A DNA stretch of 64,000 nt. Source: Streptomyces qaidamensis. Lineage in GTDB: Bacteria > Actinomycetota > Actinomycetes > Streptomycetales > Streptomycetaceae. The notes beneath the pieces are model-generated. The model ran no database searches. It saw nothing but the letters and a program-made list of their open reading frames with translations, and had not been told where the DNA came from. Both the position numbers and the translations under genes were made by a program. This document shows, in pieces, positions 12,422-20,239 of the stretch. Numbering within the stretch: position 1 is the stretch's first letter; each line of letters starts with the position of its first letter. The stretch covers positions 1,798,001-1,862,000 of the forward strand of contig NZ_CP015098.1 in NCBI RefSeq assembly GCF_001611795.1. Direction: 5' to 3'.

Positions 12422-12990
12422 TCCCATACAAGGGCGGCGCGGCTGTCACGTGTGACCGAGAATTTCAGTTGGCGCGTGGAGCACGCCAGTTGGCGGATCT
12501 TGGTCCCGTAACACTGTGTTGCGGTCAGTACCGGAGTAGCGCTCCCGTTGCCGGCCGAATGGTGCTGCTCCGGGTGAGTGGGCGACACAGCGATTGCGAA
12601 GATCCCGTCGGATTCGAGCTGTCTGGACCGGCTGGTCACGGCGTACGACGGGGATGCCGGGCTGCGGGATCGGCTGCTGCTCGGGGACGGATGGCCTCGT
12701 CGGTGGAGTTCGACGTGGCGGGTGGTGGACCACTTCTACCGGGACATGCTCTCCTTTCCTGGTCAAGCCGTCATCATCGACAACGGTGGCCCGCCGACCG
12801 ACGTGCTCTCTTTCGCCGCCTCGTACCGGTTCACCGGGCCGGGGGCGATCGGCTCGGCTTCTGTTGGACGCCTGGACGGCAGGCGTAGCAGACGATGCCC
12901 CAGCCGGTGATCTGCGTGGCGCAGAGCGCGGGCAGCACGGCGCGAGGCCGTGACCGGTCCCCCGCCCCCGTCACGGCCTCGCTGGTGTGA
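12422..12990. other. Gene-poor stretch between argC and the arsenic block
   Basis: No convincing gene. A 110-codon frame at 12578-12910 (plus) encodes a plausible segment, RVVDHFYRDMLSFPGQAVII, then loses character, and a second frame carries on with SARLLLDAWTAGVADDAP. This looks like a degraded remnant rather than an intact gene. A palindrome GTCAC-GT-GTGAC lies at 12445-12456. Likely the edge of the arsenic block; no direct repeats or tRNA were seen. Confidence 0.4.
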
Positions 12991-13008
12991 AGGTCGGTCA
13001 TGGCCGGA

Positions 13009-13473
13009 TCAGCAGCAGCCGCCCGCAGCGACCGGCTTCTCCGAGCCGGAGTCGACCGAGGACGGGGTGGTGCAGCAGGTGCTGCCCTGCTGCTTGGCCA
13101 GGGAGCCGGCGTCGGCCTTCACCACGTAGACCTCCCAGGGCTCCTGGCCGGGGCCGTGGACCCAGACCTTGTCCTGTAGGGCGTAGCAACAGGTGGTGTC
13201 GTTCTCCACGTCGGTGGTCATGCCGGCCTCGCTCAGACGGATGGTGGCGGCGTGGACGGCCTCGGTCGTCTCGACCTCGACACCCAGGTGGTCCATCCGT
13301 GTTGCCTCACCCGCCGGGCCTTCGATCAGGACGAGCTTGAGCGGCGGTTCGGCGATGGCGAAGTTGGCGTAGCCGTCGCGGAGTTTGGCGGGCTCGGTGT
13401 CGAAAAGCTTGCTGTAGAAGGCGACGGACGCGTCCAGGTCCGGAACACGAAGAGCCAATTGCACGCGGGACAT
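13009..13473 (-). CDS. arsI: ArsI/CadI-family metalloenzyme (C-As lyase-like)
   Basis: 154 residues with the glyoxalase/VOC fold. ArsI enzymes use Fe(II) and O2 to cleave the C-As bond of trivalent organoarsenicals such as methylarsenite. The family's As-binding vicinal pair is visible as NDTTCCYALQDKVW (C95, C96), with H62 (RMDHLGVE) and E114 (PWEVY) as likely iron ligands. Unusually, the C-terminal tail adds two more Cys pairs (C133-C134 and C153-C154). The ATG at 13473 is chosen because homology begins there. It lies just downstream of arsO and is probably cotranscribed. Cadmium-induced CadI-type function is an alternative. Confidence 0.85.
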   Translation of the reverse strand: MSRVQLALRVPDLDASVAFYSKLFDTEPAKLRDGYANFAIAEPPLKLVLIEGPAGEATRMDHLGVEVETTEAVHAATIRLSEAGMTTDVENDTTCCYALQDKVWVHGPGQEPWEVYVVKADAGSLAKQQGSTCCTTPSSVDSGSEKPVAAGGCC

Positions 13474-13508
13474 GACGTACCTCCTGATGTCAGTGATGGG
13501 TGGGCGAG

Positions 13509-14888
13509 TCAGCAGCCGCCCGATGAGGCCGACGCGCCGGTGCCGATCTGCACAGTGGCCGAAGCGCCGCAGCAGCCACCGTCCTGGCCGGACTGGGCCG
13601 CCTCGGGTTCGTCGAACAGGCCCGCGCCGCCGCACACGCCGGTCTCGGGCAGGGTCAGCTCGACGCGCTCGGCGGCCTCGCGGTCTCCGGCGAGGGCTGC
13701 GGTGATGGAGCGGACCTGTTCGTAGCCGGTCATGGCGAGGAATGTCGGGGCGCGGCCGTAGGACTTCATGCCCACCAGGTAGGCACCCTGTTCGGGGTGG
13801 GCCAGTTCGTTGACGCCGTGCGGGTAGACGGTGCCGCAGGAGTGGACGTTGGGGTCGATCAGCGGGGCGAGTGCGGTCGGGGCCTGGAGACGTTCGTCGA
13901 GGCCGAGGCGGATCTCGGAGAGGAAGGACAGGTCGGGGCGGAAGCCGGTCAGGGCGATGACCTCGTCGACCGGGTCGAGGCGGCGGCCGTTCTCGTCCAC
14001 GAGGACGAGCCGGTCGCCGTTGCGCTCCACAGCCTGCGTACGGAATCCGGTCGCCGTGCTGGCGTGGCCAGCTTCGACGGCGGCCTTGGCGCGCAGGCCC
14101 AGGGCGCCGCGGGCGGGAAGCTGGTCGGCCTCGCCGCCGCCGAAGGTGGAGCCGGTGATACCGCGGCGCAGGATCCACACCGCGTGGGTGCCCGGCTCGT
14201 CCTTGGCCAGGTCCGCGAGATGGGCGAGGGCGGTAAAGGCGGAGGCACCGGAGCCGACCACGGCGGTGCGCTTGCCTGCATACCGGGCGCGTACGGCCGG
14301 GTCGCCCAGATCGGGCACGCGGTAGGAGATGCGGCTGATGGCGGACTTCTCACCGAGAGCCGGCAGGCCGTCGGCGCCCAGCGGACTGGGGGTGGACCAG
14401 GTGCCGGAGGCGTCGATGACCGCCCGTGCGCTGATCCGTTCCTCGCGGCCGTCGGCCGGCGCGATGTGCACGGTGAAGGGCTGCTCGTCGCGCCCTGAGT
14501 CGACGATGCGGTCGCGTCCGGCACGGGCGACGCCGACCACGGTCACCCCGTAGCGGATCTTGTCGTCGAGGAGGTCGGCGAGGGGCTGCAGGTACTGCTC
14601 GGCCCAGTCACCGCCGGTCGGATAAGCGGAGCCATCGGGGCGGGTCCAGCCGGTCGGGGCGAGGAGCTTCTCCGCAGCGGGATCGGTGATCTCCGACCAG
14701 GGCGAGAACAGCCGCACGTGTGCCCAGTCGCGAACGGCGGTGCCGGCCGACGGTCCGGCTTCCAGGACCAGCGGTTCGATGCCGCGCTCGACGAGGTGGG
14801 CTGCGGCGGCCAGGCCGACCGGACCTGCTCCGATGACCACGACCGGCAGCTGATCAGTGGCGAGCACGCTGTTGATGGACACGGCCAC
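13509..14888 (-). CDS. arsO: ArsO-type flavin-dependent monooxygenase
   Basis: 459 residues. FAD-binding GAGPVGLAAAAHL lies near the N-terminus and a second Rossmann motif, VVGSGASAFTALAHL, is central; ALTGFRPDLSFL matches the ATG-type motif of the family. The resemblance is to the flavoprotein of Streptomyces arsRBOCT clusters, whose role in arsenic resistance is not settled. The C-terminus is Cys-rich (GVCGGAG, GGCCGAS, terminal SGGC), which could bind As(III). GTG 14888 is preferred because AAGGGGA precedes it; an upstream ATG (14942) would fall inside the promoter. arsI follows. Confidence 0.85.
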   Translation of the reverse strand: MAVSINSVLATDQLPVVVIGAGPVGLAAAAHLVERGIEPLVLEAGPSAGTAVRDWAHVRLFSPWSEITDPAAEKLLAPTGWTRPDGSAYPTGGDWAEQYLQPLADLLDDKIRYGVTVVGVARAGRDRIVDSGRDEQPFTVHIAPADGREERISARAVIDASGTWSTPSPLGADGLPALGEKSAISRISYRVPDLGDPAVRARYAGKRTAVVGSGASAFTALAHLADLAKDEPGTHAVWILRRGITGSTFGGGEADQLPARGALGLRAKAAVEAGHASTATGFRTQAVERNGDRLVLVDENGRRLDPVDEVIALTGFRPDLSFLSEIRLGLDERLQAPTALAPLIDPNVHSCGTVYPHGVNELAHPEQGAYLVGMKSYGRAPTFLAMTGYEQVRSITAALAGDREAAERVELTLPETGVCGGAGLFDEPEAAQSGQDGGCCGASATVQIGTGASASSGGC

Positions 14889-14903
14889 GAGGTTCCCCTT
14901 TGC

Positions 14904-14918
14904 TTCGACATTCGTCGA
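14904..14918 (-). promoter_or_regulatory. Additional compact ArsR-type half-site pair
   Basis: TTCGACATTCGTCGA repeats the outer half-sites of the two 32-nt operators nearby but with closer spacing. It lies between the arsO promoter and the arsO start codon. Binding is speculative. Confidence 0.3.
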
Positions 14919-14932
14919 TGGCTTGCGTTGCC

Positions 14933-14978
14933 AGCATGGCACCTGCTTCGATGTCCGTCAACATAGACAGGCGTCGAA
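14933..14978 (-). promoter_or_regulatory. arsO promoter with 32-nt ArsR operator
   Basis: On the minus strand -35 TTGACG (14956-14961) and -10 CATGCT (14933-14938) are 17 nt apart. The -35 lies inside a 32-nt element (14947-14978) flanked by TTCGA and TCGAA and containing TCAACATAGAC. The same layout recurs at 15323-15354 over the arsR start, so both are probably bound by the adjacent ArsR. Confidence 0.65.
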
Positions 14979-14991
14979 TCGGGGGCGCCTC

Positions 14992-15235
14992 GTGAAGCAC
15001 GTCGACGTCGTAGTGATCGGGGCCGGGCAGTCGGGGCCGGCCGCAGCGCACGCCCTGCGGCGGCGGGGCTTCGAGCCGGCCGCCATCGGGGTGCCGTCGC
15101 GGCGGGGAGACCGGACCGGCGCCCGCTGTTCACCGGAGCCAGCGGCACCAAGGTCACCGGGGAGGACGGGACCACGGAGGAGATGGACACGATCCTGCCG
15201 GCCACCGGATACCGACCCGTCGAACTCCCTGCGCG
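14992..15235 (+). pseudogene. Remnant of an FAD-dependent oxidoreductase
   Basis: Starts well with GTG and VDVVVIGAGQSGPAAAHALRR, an N-terminal FAD-binding motif (Gly to Pro at one position), but the similarity breaks after about 30 residues. A further stretch in another frame (about 15128-15235) reads GASGTKVTGEDGTTEEMDT, then ILPATGYRPVELP, which is the C-terminal ATG-type motif of such flavoproteins. About 900 nt of middle sequence and the frame are lost. It lies between the two ArsR operators, so it was probably once driven by the second of them. Confidence 0.7.
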
Positions 15236-15322
15236 GCGTGGGCCGTGACGCCGCACAAGTCGCGCGCAGCGTCGCCGCTCGCCTGGCCCGGACCTGAGCC
15301 CGCTCGACCCTCGCCCGCATGG

Positions 15323-15354
15323 TTCGACGTGTGTCAACATAGACGCATGTCGAA
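15323..15354 (+). promoter_or_regulatory. ArsR operator overlapping the arsR start codon
   Basis: A 32-nt element bounded by TTCGACG and TGTCGAA with core TCAACATAGAC, the same architecture as 14947-14978. The arsR ATG (15347) lies inside its right half, so bound repressor would block transcription start or a leaderless message. Autorepression is inferred. Confidence 0.6.
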
Positions 15355-15721
15355 TACCAAGGTGCTGCCGCTGCTGGAACCCGAGGTTCCCGAGGCCGTG
15401 GCGCCGTGCTGCCCGCCGCTCACCGAGCGCCCGTTCACCGCGGAGGAGGCCGAAACGGCGGCGCGGATGTTCAAGGCATTGGGCGACCCGGTGCGGCTGC
15501 GGCTGTTCTCGGCTGTGGCTTCGCACGAGGGCGGCGAGGCGTGCGTGTGCGACATCTCCGATGTCGGCGTCTCCCAGCCGACCGTCTCCCACCACCTGAA
15601 GAAGCTCAAGGAGGCCGGGCTGCTGACTTCCGAGCGGCGCGGCACCTGGGTCTATTACCGGGTCGAGCCGTCGGTGCTGGCCGCGATGGGCAAACTGTTG
15701 ACCCTGCCAGCAGTGGCCTGA
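15347..15721 (+). CDS. arsR: ArsR/SmtB-family arsenical-responsive repressor
   Basis: 124 residues with a winged-helix domain (about 35-120): MFKALGDPVRLRLFSAV, then the metal-site helix EACVCDI and the recognition helix SQPTVSHHLKKLKEAGL. The CVC pair in the helix before the recognition helix is the classic As(III)/Sb(III) site of ArsR. A further Cys pair, APCC, lies near the N-terminus. The ATG at 15347 is the only start matching the family length. It is divergent from arsO and probably controls both operators nearby. Confidence 0.93.
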   Translation: MSNTKVLPLLEPEVPEAVAPCCPPLTERPFTAEEAETAARMFKALGDPVRLRLFSAVASHEGGEACVCDISDVGVSQPTVSHHLKKLKEAGLLTSERRGTWVYYRVEPSVLAAMGKLLTLPAVA

Positions 15722-15941
15722 TCCCAGGGAGGGGACGTCGTGGGGTCGGTGACACTGACCATGCCGTCTTCGAGGGTGCGGTTCCATGCCGTGCTGTAGA
15801 GCCGCAGTTCTTTCTCGGACAGTTCGAGATCGCCGTGAACTCGCACTGTACTGGTGTCCCAGGGCCGCTTCCCGTCGCGGCGCGGGGTGAGCAGTACACC
15901 CAGGGTGGAGGATTCTTCTTCCGTTCGGCCGGTGCGCGAGG
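15722..15941 (-). pseudogene. Unrecognised coding remnant next to the broken flavoprotein
   Basis: On the minus strand a frame continuous with the flavoprotein's lost frame reads VRHHEVTSRTGRTEEESS, then DLELSEKELRLYSTAWNRTLEDG, and ends inside arsR. The composition is protein-like (balanced charges, few Arg/Pro runs), but I do not recognise a family. No start codon or ribosome site is evident. It may be the tail of a gene joined to the flavoprotein fragment by a deletion. Confidence 0.35.
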
Positions 15942-16388
15942 TCACTTCGTGGTGTCGCACCCGTATGTAGGCGGAGAAGCGCCGCCACCAGGTGCCGGTG
16001 GGCTGATCACCGCTCGGGCGTGCCAGGTGCCCGAGTCCGTCGCCACGCGCAGGGCCGGGCCGTCCCGGTGCACGCCCTGCACCCGCACCGGCCGCTCCAC
16101 CGGTAGCTCGTAGCGCTTTTCGTACTCGCGCAGGCAGGCGACCACGTGCTCGGCGTCCGGGTACTCCTGGCCCGGCTGCGGTGGCATCAGCCGCCCCGGC
16201 AGTGACGAGAAGGCGGCTGGCGAGAACAGGTGCAGCGAGTCCCAGGCGTGTTGCCAGGCGCCGCCCGGCTCGGCCTGGGCGTCGAGGATGACGAAGTCCA
16301 GGCCGAGCCTGCGGAGGTGGTAGCCGACGGCGAGCCCGGCCTGGCCGCCGCCGACGATCACCAGCTGTGTGTGCCGGTCGCCCGTCAC
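15942..16388 (-). pseudogene. Truncated, frameshifted FAD-dependent oxidoreductase
   Basis: GTG 16388 starts a clear flavoprotein N-terminus: TQLVIVGGGQAGLAVGYHLRR, then GGAWQHAWDSLHLFSPAAFS, as in ArsO-like and flavin monooxygenase-type proteins. After WHARAVIS the frame shifts: one missing base near 16013 would restore the conserved ATGTWWRP-type stretch, which continues in the next frame as TGTWWRRF. Homology then ends abruptly about two thirds short of full length. With the 14992 remnant this is the second broken arsO-like gene in 2 kb. Confidence 0.75.
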
Positions 16389-16514
16389 GAGGTCCGCACC
16401 ATGCAGTTGGTCTCCGGGCAGCACGCGGCGTGGGCGGCGCAGGCAGCGGCTCCGCACTGGGGCAGACGACCGCGGCGACCTGCGATCCGGTGGCGGTGCA
16501 GTCCAGGCAGTGCC
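16389..16514 (-). pseudogene. Possible remnant of a short Cys-rich (DUF2180-like) gene
   Basis: Just after the ACR3 stop, one frame reads RHCLDCTATGSQVAAVVCP and the next frame continues QCGAAACAAHAACC, ending PETNCMVRTS. Joined, they resemble the CxxC...CxxCG...H zinc-binding pattern of small DUF2180 proteins. A one-base shift at about 16460 separates them and no start codon is obvious. The family assignment is from memory and weak. Confidence 0.35.
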
Positions 16515-17624
16515 TCAGCTCTCCTGCGGTGCCGCTCTCAGCTGCTGACCGGTGCTGAACTTCCGTCGCCAGGCCAGAGAGACGTACACCAGAGCCACCA
16601 GCACCGGGACCTCGATCAGGGGGCCGACGACGCCCGACAGGGCCTGGCCGGAGGTGACGCCGAAGGTGGCGATCGCGACCGCGATGGCCAGCTCGAAGTT
16701 GTTGCCGGCTGCCGTGAAGGCGAGCGTCGCGGTGCGGTCGTAGGCGAGGCCGATGACCTTGCCGAGGGCGAACGTGCCGAACCACATCAAGGCGAAGTAC
16801 ACCAGCAGCGGCAGCGCGATGCGGGCGACGTCGAGAGGCTGCGTGGTGATCGTCTTCCCTTGCAGGGCGAAGAGGATGACGATCGTGAAGAGCAGGCCGT
16901 ACAAGGCCCACGGGCCGATCTTCGGAAGAAAGTCGGACTCGTACTTCTCGCGGCCGAGCTTCTGTTCGCCGATGCGGCGGGTGAGGAAGCCGGCCAGCAG
17001 CGGGATGCCGAGGAAGATGACGACGTTCGCCGCGATCTTCCACATGGAGATGTCGAGGTGCTCGCCGTTGCCCAGGCCCAGCCAGCCGGGCAGCAGGTCG
17101 AGGTAGAACCAGCCCAGCAGGCCGAACGCCAGGACCTGGAAGACTGAGTTCAGCGCCACGAGTACCGCGGCGGCTTCGCGGTCGCCGCAGGCGAGGTCGT
17201 TCCAGATGATGACCATCGCGATGCACCGGGCGAGGCCGACGATGATCAGGCCGGTGCGGTACTCGGGCAGGTCCGGCAGGAAGATCCAGGCCAGCGCGAA
17301 CATGACCGCCGGGCCGACGATCCAGTTGATGACCAGCGACGAGGCCATGAGCCTCGTGTCGCCGGTGACGGCGTCGAGCTTGTCGTAGCGGACCTTGGCC
17401 AGCACCGGGTACATCATGATCAGCAGGCCGATGGCGATCGGCAGGGAGATGCCGCCGATCTCGACCTTGGCGAGGGCGTCGTTGAGGCCGGGGACGGCGC
17501 GGCCCAGGCCGAGGCCGATGGCCATGGCGAGGAGGATCCACACGGCGAGGAAGCGGTCGAGCGTCGAGAGCTTCGCGACGACCGAGGGCTCCTCGGCGGT
17601 TGCGGATGCTTCGGTGGGGGTCAC
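16515..17624 (-). CDS. acr3: ACR3-family arsenite efflux permease
   Basis: 369 residues with about ten membrane helices. Family signatures include GLARCIAMVIIWNDLACGD (conserved Cys of ACR3 pumps in the fourth helix) and FTAAGNNFELAIAVAIA with the conserved Glu. It exports As(OH)3 in exchange for protons. GTG 17624 overlaps the stop of the upstream arsR (GTGA), so the pair is a coupled two-gene operon. In arsRBOCT-type clusters this pump is often called arsB, although it belongs to the ACR3 family. Confidence 0.95.
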   Translation of the reverse strand: MTPTEASATAEEPSVVAKLSTLDRFLAVWILLAMAIGLGLGRAVPGLNDALAKVEIGGISLPIAIGLLIMMYPVLAKVRYDKLDAVTGDTRLMASSLVINWIVGPAVMFALAWIFLPDLPEYRTGLIIVGLARCIAMVIIWNDLACGDREAAAVLVALNSVFQVLAFGLLGWFYLDLLPGWLGLGNGEHLDISMWKIAANVVIFLGIPLLAGFLTRRIGEQKLGREKYESDFLPKIGPWALYGLLFTIVILFALQGKTITTQPLDVARIALPLLVYFALMWFGTFALGKVIGLAYDRTATLAFTAAGNNFELAIAVAIATFGVTSGQALSGVVGPLIEVPVLVALVYVSLAWRRKFSTGQQLRAAPQES

Positions 17625-17929
17625 GGGCAGGCCCTCTTGTTGTCGGCGGCGTTGCGAGCGGACTCGGCCAGGTCGTTGAACCGGCCGGCGAGCTGGGCGA
17701 TGACGTCCGGGCGAAGCCTGTAGTAGGTGTAGCGGCCGCACGGCTCCGTCTCGACGACCCCTGCCTCGCGCAGCACCTTCAGGTGGTTGGAGAGGTTGGT
17801 CTGCCGGGCACCGGTCTCCTCCACCAGGTGGGTGGTGCACAGCGTCTCTTTGGCCAGCAAGGTCACGATTCGAAGCCTGAGCGGATCGGCCAGAACCCGG
17901 ATCAGATCAGTGTCGACTGACGTCAGCAT
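17621..17929 (-). CDS. Second ArsR-family repressor
   Basis: 102 residues, compact winged helix: VLADPLRLRIVTLLAKETLCTTHL, then recognition helix RQTNLSNHLKVLREAGVV. The metal site is not the CVC of the other ArsR. It has one Cys at the equivalent position (TLCTTH), one in EPCGRY and one near the C-terminus (RACP), so a rearranged three-Cys site as in Corynebacterium-type ArsR is possible. It is cotranscribed with the ACR3 pump and divergent from arsC. Repeats of GCTGATAC lie upstream. Confidence 0.88.
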   Translation of the reverse strand: MLTSVDTDLIRVLADPLRLRIVTLLAKETLCTTHLVEETGARQTNLSNHLKVLREAGVVETEPCGRYTYYRLRPDVIAQLAGRFNDLAESARNAADNKRACP

Positions 17930-17931
17930 GG

Positions 17932-17979
17932 GCTGATACTGTCACATCACGCCGAGCTGATACCAGCCGGGGCTGATAC
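17932..17979. promoter_or_regulatory. Divergent arsR2/arsC control region with GCTGATAC repeats
   Basis: GCTGATAC occurs three times in the same orientation (17932-17939, 17956-17963, 17972-17979) between the divergent arsR2-acr3 and arsC genes. It differs from the TTCGA-type operators of the other arsR, which suggests two separate regulons. A TGACGTCA palindrome (17918-17925) abuts the arsR2 start. Confidence 0.5.
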
Positions 17980-18016
17980 CCGGGACTCGCATCCCTCCGC
18001 CCCGAAGGGGGTTCCC

Positions 18017-18655
18017 GTGACCGCATCCCCTCCTCCTGTCCTGCCTGATGAGCGCCTGGCGTCGGGCATCGCCCGTCTCGCCCTGCGCTACCGCGGGCGC
18101 TTCTCCCCGGAGACCGTCCAGCGTCTCGTCACCGACTCCTACGAGCGTCTCGCCGAGCACGCCCGTATCCCACCCGCCTGGTCGTGCTGGCCGAGCACCT
18201 GGCCACCGAGCGGCTGGACGCGCTCGCGCACGTCGAGGGCGCTCCCGGCTGCGGCCTGCCACGGGTGCTGTTCGTGTGCAGCCACAACGCCGGACGCTCG
18301 CAGATGGCCGCCGCCGCCCTGCTCGCACACCGCGCGGGCGGACAGGTGGTCGTATCGTCCGCAGGCACGCTCCCGGCCGCCGAGGTCGAGCCGGTCGTCA
18401 CCCAGGTGCTGACCGAGGCGGGCGTGGACCTCACGGACGCGTTCCCCCGAGCCGCTGACCGACGAGGTCGTGCAGGCCGCCGACATCGTCATCACCATGG
18501 GATGCGGGGACGCCTGCCCCGTCCTGCCGGGCCGCCGCTACCTGGACTGGCCGGTCACCGACCCCGAGGGCGCCCCGACCGCCGTCGTGCGCGGCATCCG
18601 CGACGAGATCGACGCCCACATCACCGAACTGCTCGCCTCCCTGCCGAGCACCTGA
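18017..18655 (+). pseudogene. Arsenate reductase-like gene with two compensating frameshifts
   Basis: GTG 18017 after AAGGGGG starts a frame encoding a three-helix N-terminal domain (RLASGIARLALRYRGRF...). Near 18168-18176 homology moves to the next frame ([33 protein letters not shown] with the CX5R loop, VVVSSAGTLPAAEV). At a run of five C (18444-18448) it returns to the first frame ([22 protein letters not shown]) and ends at 18655. One missing and one extra base explain both shifts. Read through, it would be a ~212-residue fusion of a helical domain with an LMW-phosphatase-fold arsenate reductase. Either a pseudogene or two sequencing errors. Confidence 0.8.
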
Positions 18656-18702
18656 AGCCGCACCCCGCACCACCGCAAGAACCACTCACGAAGGAAGAAC
18701 CG

Positions 18703-19122
18703 ATGTCCTCCAGCCCGCTCGCCTCCGTGCTGTTCGTCTGCGTCCACAACGCCGGACGCTCGCAGATGGCTGCCGGATTCCTCTCCCACCTCGCGGGCGA
18801 CCGGATCGAGGTCCGCTCCGCCGGCTCCATCCCGGGTGACCAGGTCAACCCCTCCGCCGTCGAGGCCATGAAGGAAGTCGGCATCGACATCGCCGACGCC
18901 AAGCCGAAGGTCCTCACCACCGAGGCCGTCCAGGCATCCGACTACGTCATCACCATGGGCTGCGGCGACGCCTGCCCGATCTTCCCCGGCAAGAAGTACC
19001 TCGACTGGGCCCTGGAAGACCCGGCCGGCAAGGGCGTCGACGCCGTCCGCCCCATCCGCGACGAGATCAAGACCCGCATCGAGGCCCTGATCGCCGAGAT
19101 CGACGCCAAGCAGGAGGCGTGA
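18703..19122 (+). CDS. arsC: Arsenate reductase, LMW-phosphatase fold
   Basis: 139 residues. Reduces As(V) to As(III) for export. The P-loop nucleophile is C13 in [10 protein letters not shown] (CX5R), and the redox pair needed for resolution is C87/C91 in MGCGDACP. This is the architecture of thioredoxin-coupled enzymes, and the adjacent arsT supports that coupling, although mycothiol coupling is also possible in actinobacteria. ATG 18703 follows AAGGAAG. The stop overlaps the arsT start. Intact paralogue of the frameshifted gene upstream. Confidence 0.93.
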   Translation: MSSSPLASVLFVCVHNAGRSQMAAGFLSHLAGDRIEVRSAGSIPGDQVNPSAVEAMKEVGIDIADAKPKVLTTEAVQASDYVITMGCGDACPIFPGKKYLDWALEDPAGKGVDAVRPIRDEIKTRIEALIAEIDAKQEA

Positions 19123-20114
19123 CCCCAGTGACCGACACCGGCATGCGCGAGGTCATCGTCATCGGCTCCGGCCCCGCCGGGTACACCGCCGCCCTCTATG
19201 CAGCCCGCGCCCAGCTCAAGCCGCTCGTCTTCGGCGGCGCCATCTTCGTCGGCGGCTCGCTCACCACGACCTCCGAGGTCGAGAACTTCCCCGGCTTCCC
19301 CGAGGGCATCGACGGGCCGGACCTGATGCTGAACATGCGGGCTCAGGCCGAGAAGTTCGGCGCTGAGATCGTCGAGGACGACATCGTCTTCGTCGACCTC
19401 ACCGGCGATGTCAAAGAGGTAACCGACTCCGCGGGCGCCGTCCACCGGGCCAGGGCAGTGATCGTCGCGACCGGCTCCGGCTACCGCAAGCTCGGCCTGC
19501 CCAAGGAGGACGAGCTGTCCGGCAGGGGAGTCTCCTGGTGCGCCACCTGCGACGGCTTCTTCTTCCGCGATCGCGACATCGTGGTCGTCGGCGGCGGCGA
19601 CACCGCCATGGAGGAAGCCACCTTCCTCAGCCGCTTCGCCAAGTCCGTGACCGTCGTCCACCGTCGCTCCACCCTGCGCGCCTCCCAGGTGATGCAGAAC
19701 CGCGCCTTCGCCGACGACAAGATCTCCTTCGCCTTCGACAGCGACATCGCAGAGATCAAGGAAGCGGACGGCAAGCTCGCCGGTGTCGTCCTGCGCGATG
19801 CGTTCACCGGCAAGACCCGCGACCTGGACGTGACCGGCCTGTTCATCGCGATCGGACACAACCCGCGCACGGAACTGTTCAGGGACCAGCTGGACCTGGA
19901 CGAGAACGGCTACCTCAAGGTGCAGTCGCCGACCATGCGCACGAACATCCCGGGTGTGTTCGCCGCGGGCGACGTCGTCGACCACATCTACCGCCAGGCG
20001 ATCACCGCCGCCGGCAGCGGCTGTGCCGCAGCCTTGGACGCCGAGCGATACCTGGCCGCCTTGACCGACGCCGGCTCGGTACCCGCGCAAAGAACCGCCA
20101 CGGCCGTCGTCTGA
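19119..20114 (+). CDS. arsT: Thioredoxin reductase-like protein of the arsenic cluster
   Basis: 331 residues. FAD motif [19 protein letters not shown] (11-30), redox-active CATC (C141, C144 in SWCATCDG), NADPH motif [13 protein letters not shown], and C-terminal [21 protein letters not shown]. It presumably regenerates the thiol donor for the arsenate reductase encoded just upstream, as proposed for ArsT of Streptomyces plasmid pHZ227. GTG 19119 overlaps the arsC stop; a second GTG at 19128 is equally plausible. No thioredoxin gene accompanies it, so it must use a housekeeping one. Confidence 0.92.
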   Translation: MTPVTDTGMREVIVIGSGPAGYTAALYAARAQLKPLVFGGAIFVGGSLTTTSEVENFPGFPEGIDGPDLMLNMRAQAEKFGAEIVEDDIVFVDLTGDVKEVTDSAGAVHRARAVIVATGSGYRKLGLPKEDELSGRGVSWCATCDGFFFRDRDIVVVGGGDTAMEEATFLSRFAKSVTVVHRRSTLRASQVMQNRAFADDKISFAFDSDIAEIKEADGKLAGVVLRDAFTGKTRDLDVTGLFIAIGHNPRTELFRDQLDLDENGYLKVQSPTMRTNIPGVFAAGDVVDHIYRQAITAAGSGCAAALDAERYLAALTDAGSVPAQRTATAVV

Positions 20115-20126
20115 ACACGCTGCGCG

Positions 20127-20160
20127 AAGCGGGCCTCACTCGGTTGAGCGAGGCCCGCTT
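20127..20160 (+). terminator. Terminator after arsT
   Basis: A 15-bp stem with one mismatch (20127-20141 with 20146-20160), tetraloop GGTT, ends in a short TT. It begins 12 nt after the arsT stop. Confidence 0.8.
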
Positions 20161-20195
20161 CCCCTGTCCCTCTCAAGACGCGCGGGCGGTGACGG

Positions 20196-20234
20196 CGCTG
20201 TGTGGCCGCTGCCCGGGGCGGCGGCCACACAGCG
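20196..20234 (-). terminator. Terminator of the GH51 gene
   Basis: A perfect 14-bp stem, CGCTGTGTGGCCGC (20196-20209) with its complement at 20221-20234, lies 5 nt beyond the GH51 stop on the minus strand. Confidence 0.8.
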
Positions 20235-20239
20235 GGAGG

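Noticed and set aside
12578..12910. A 110-codon frame that might be a gene in the argC-arsI space
   Set aside because: Only part reads like protein, the end is low in character and another frame takes over; no ribosome site. Kept only as a possible remnant.
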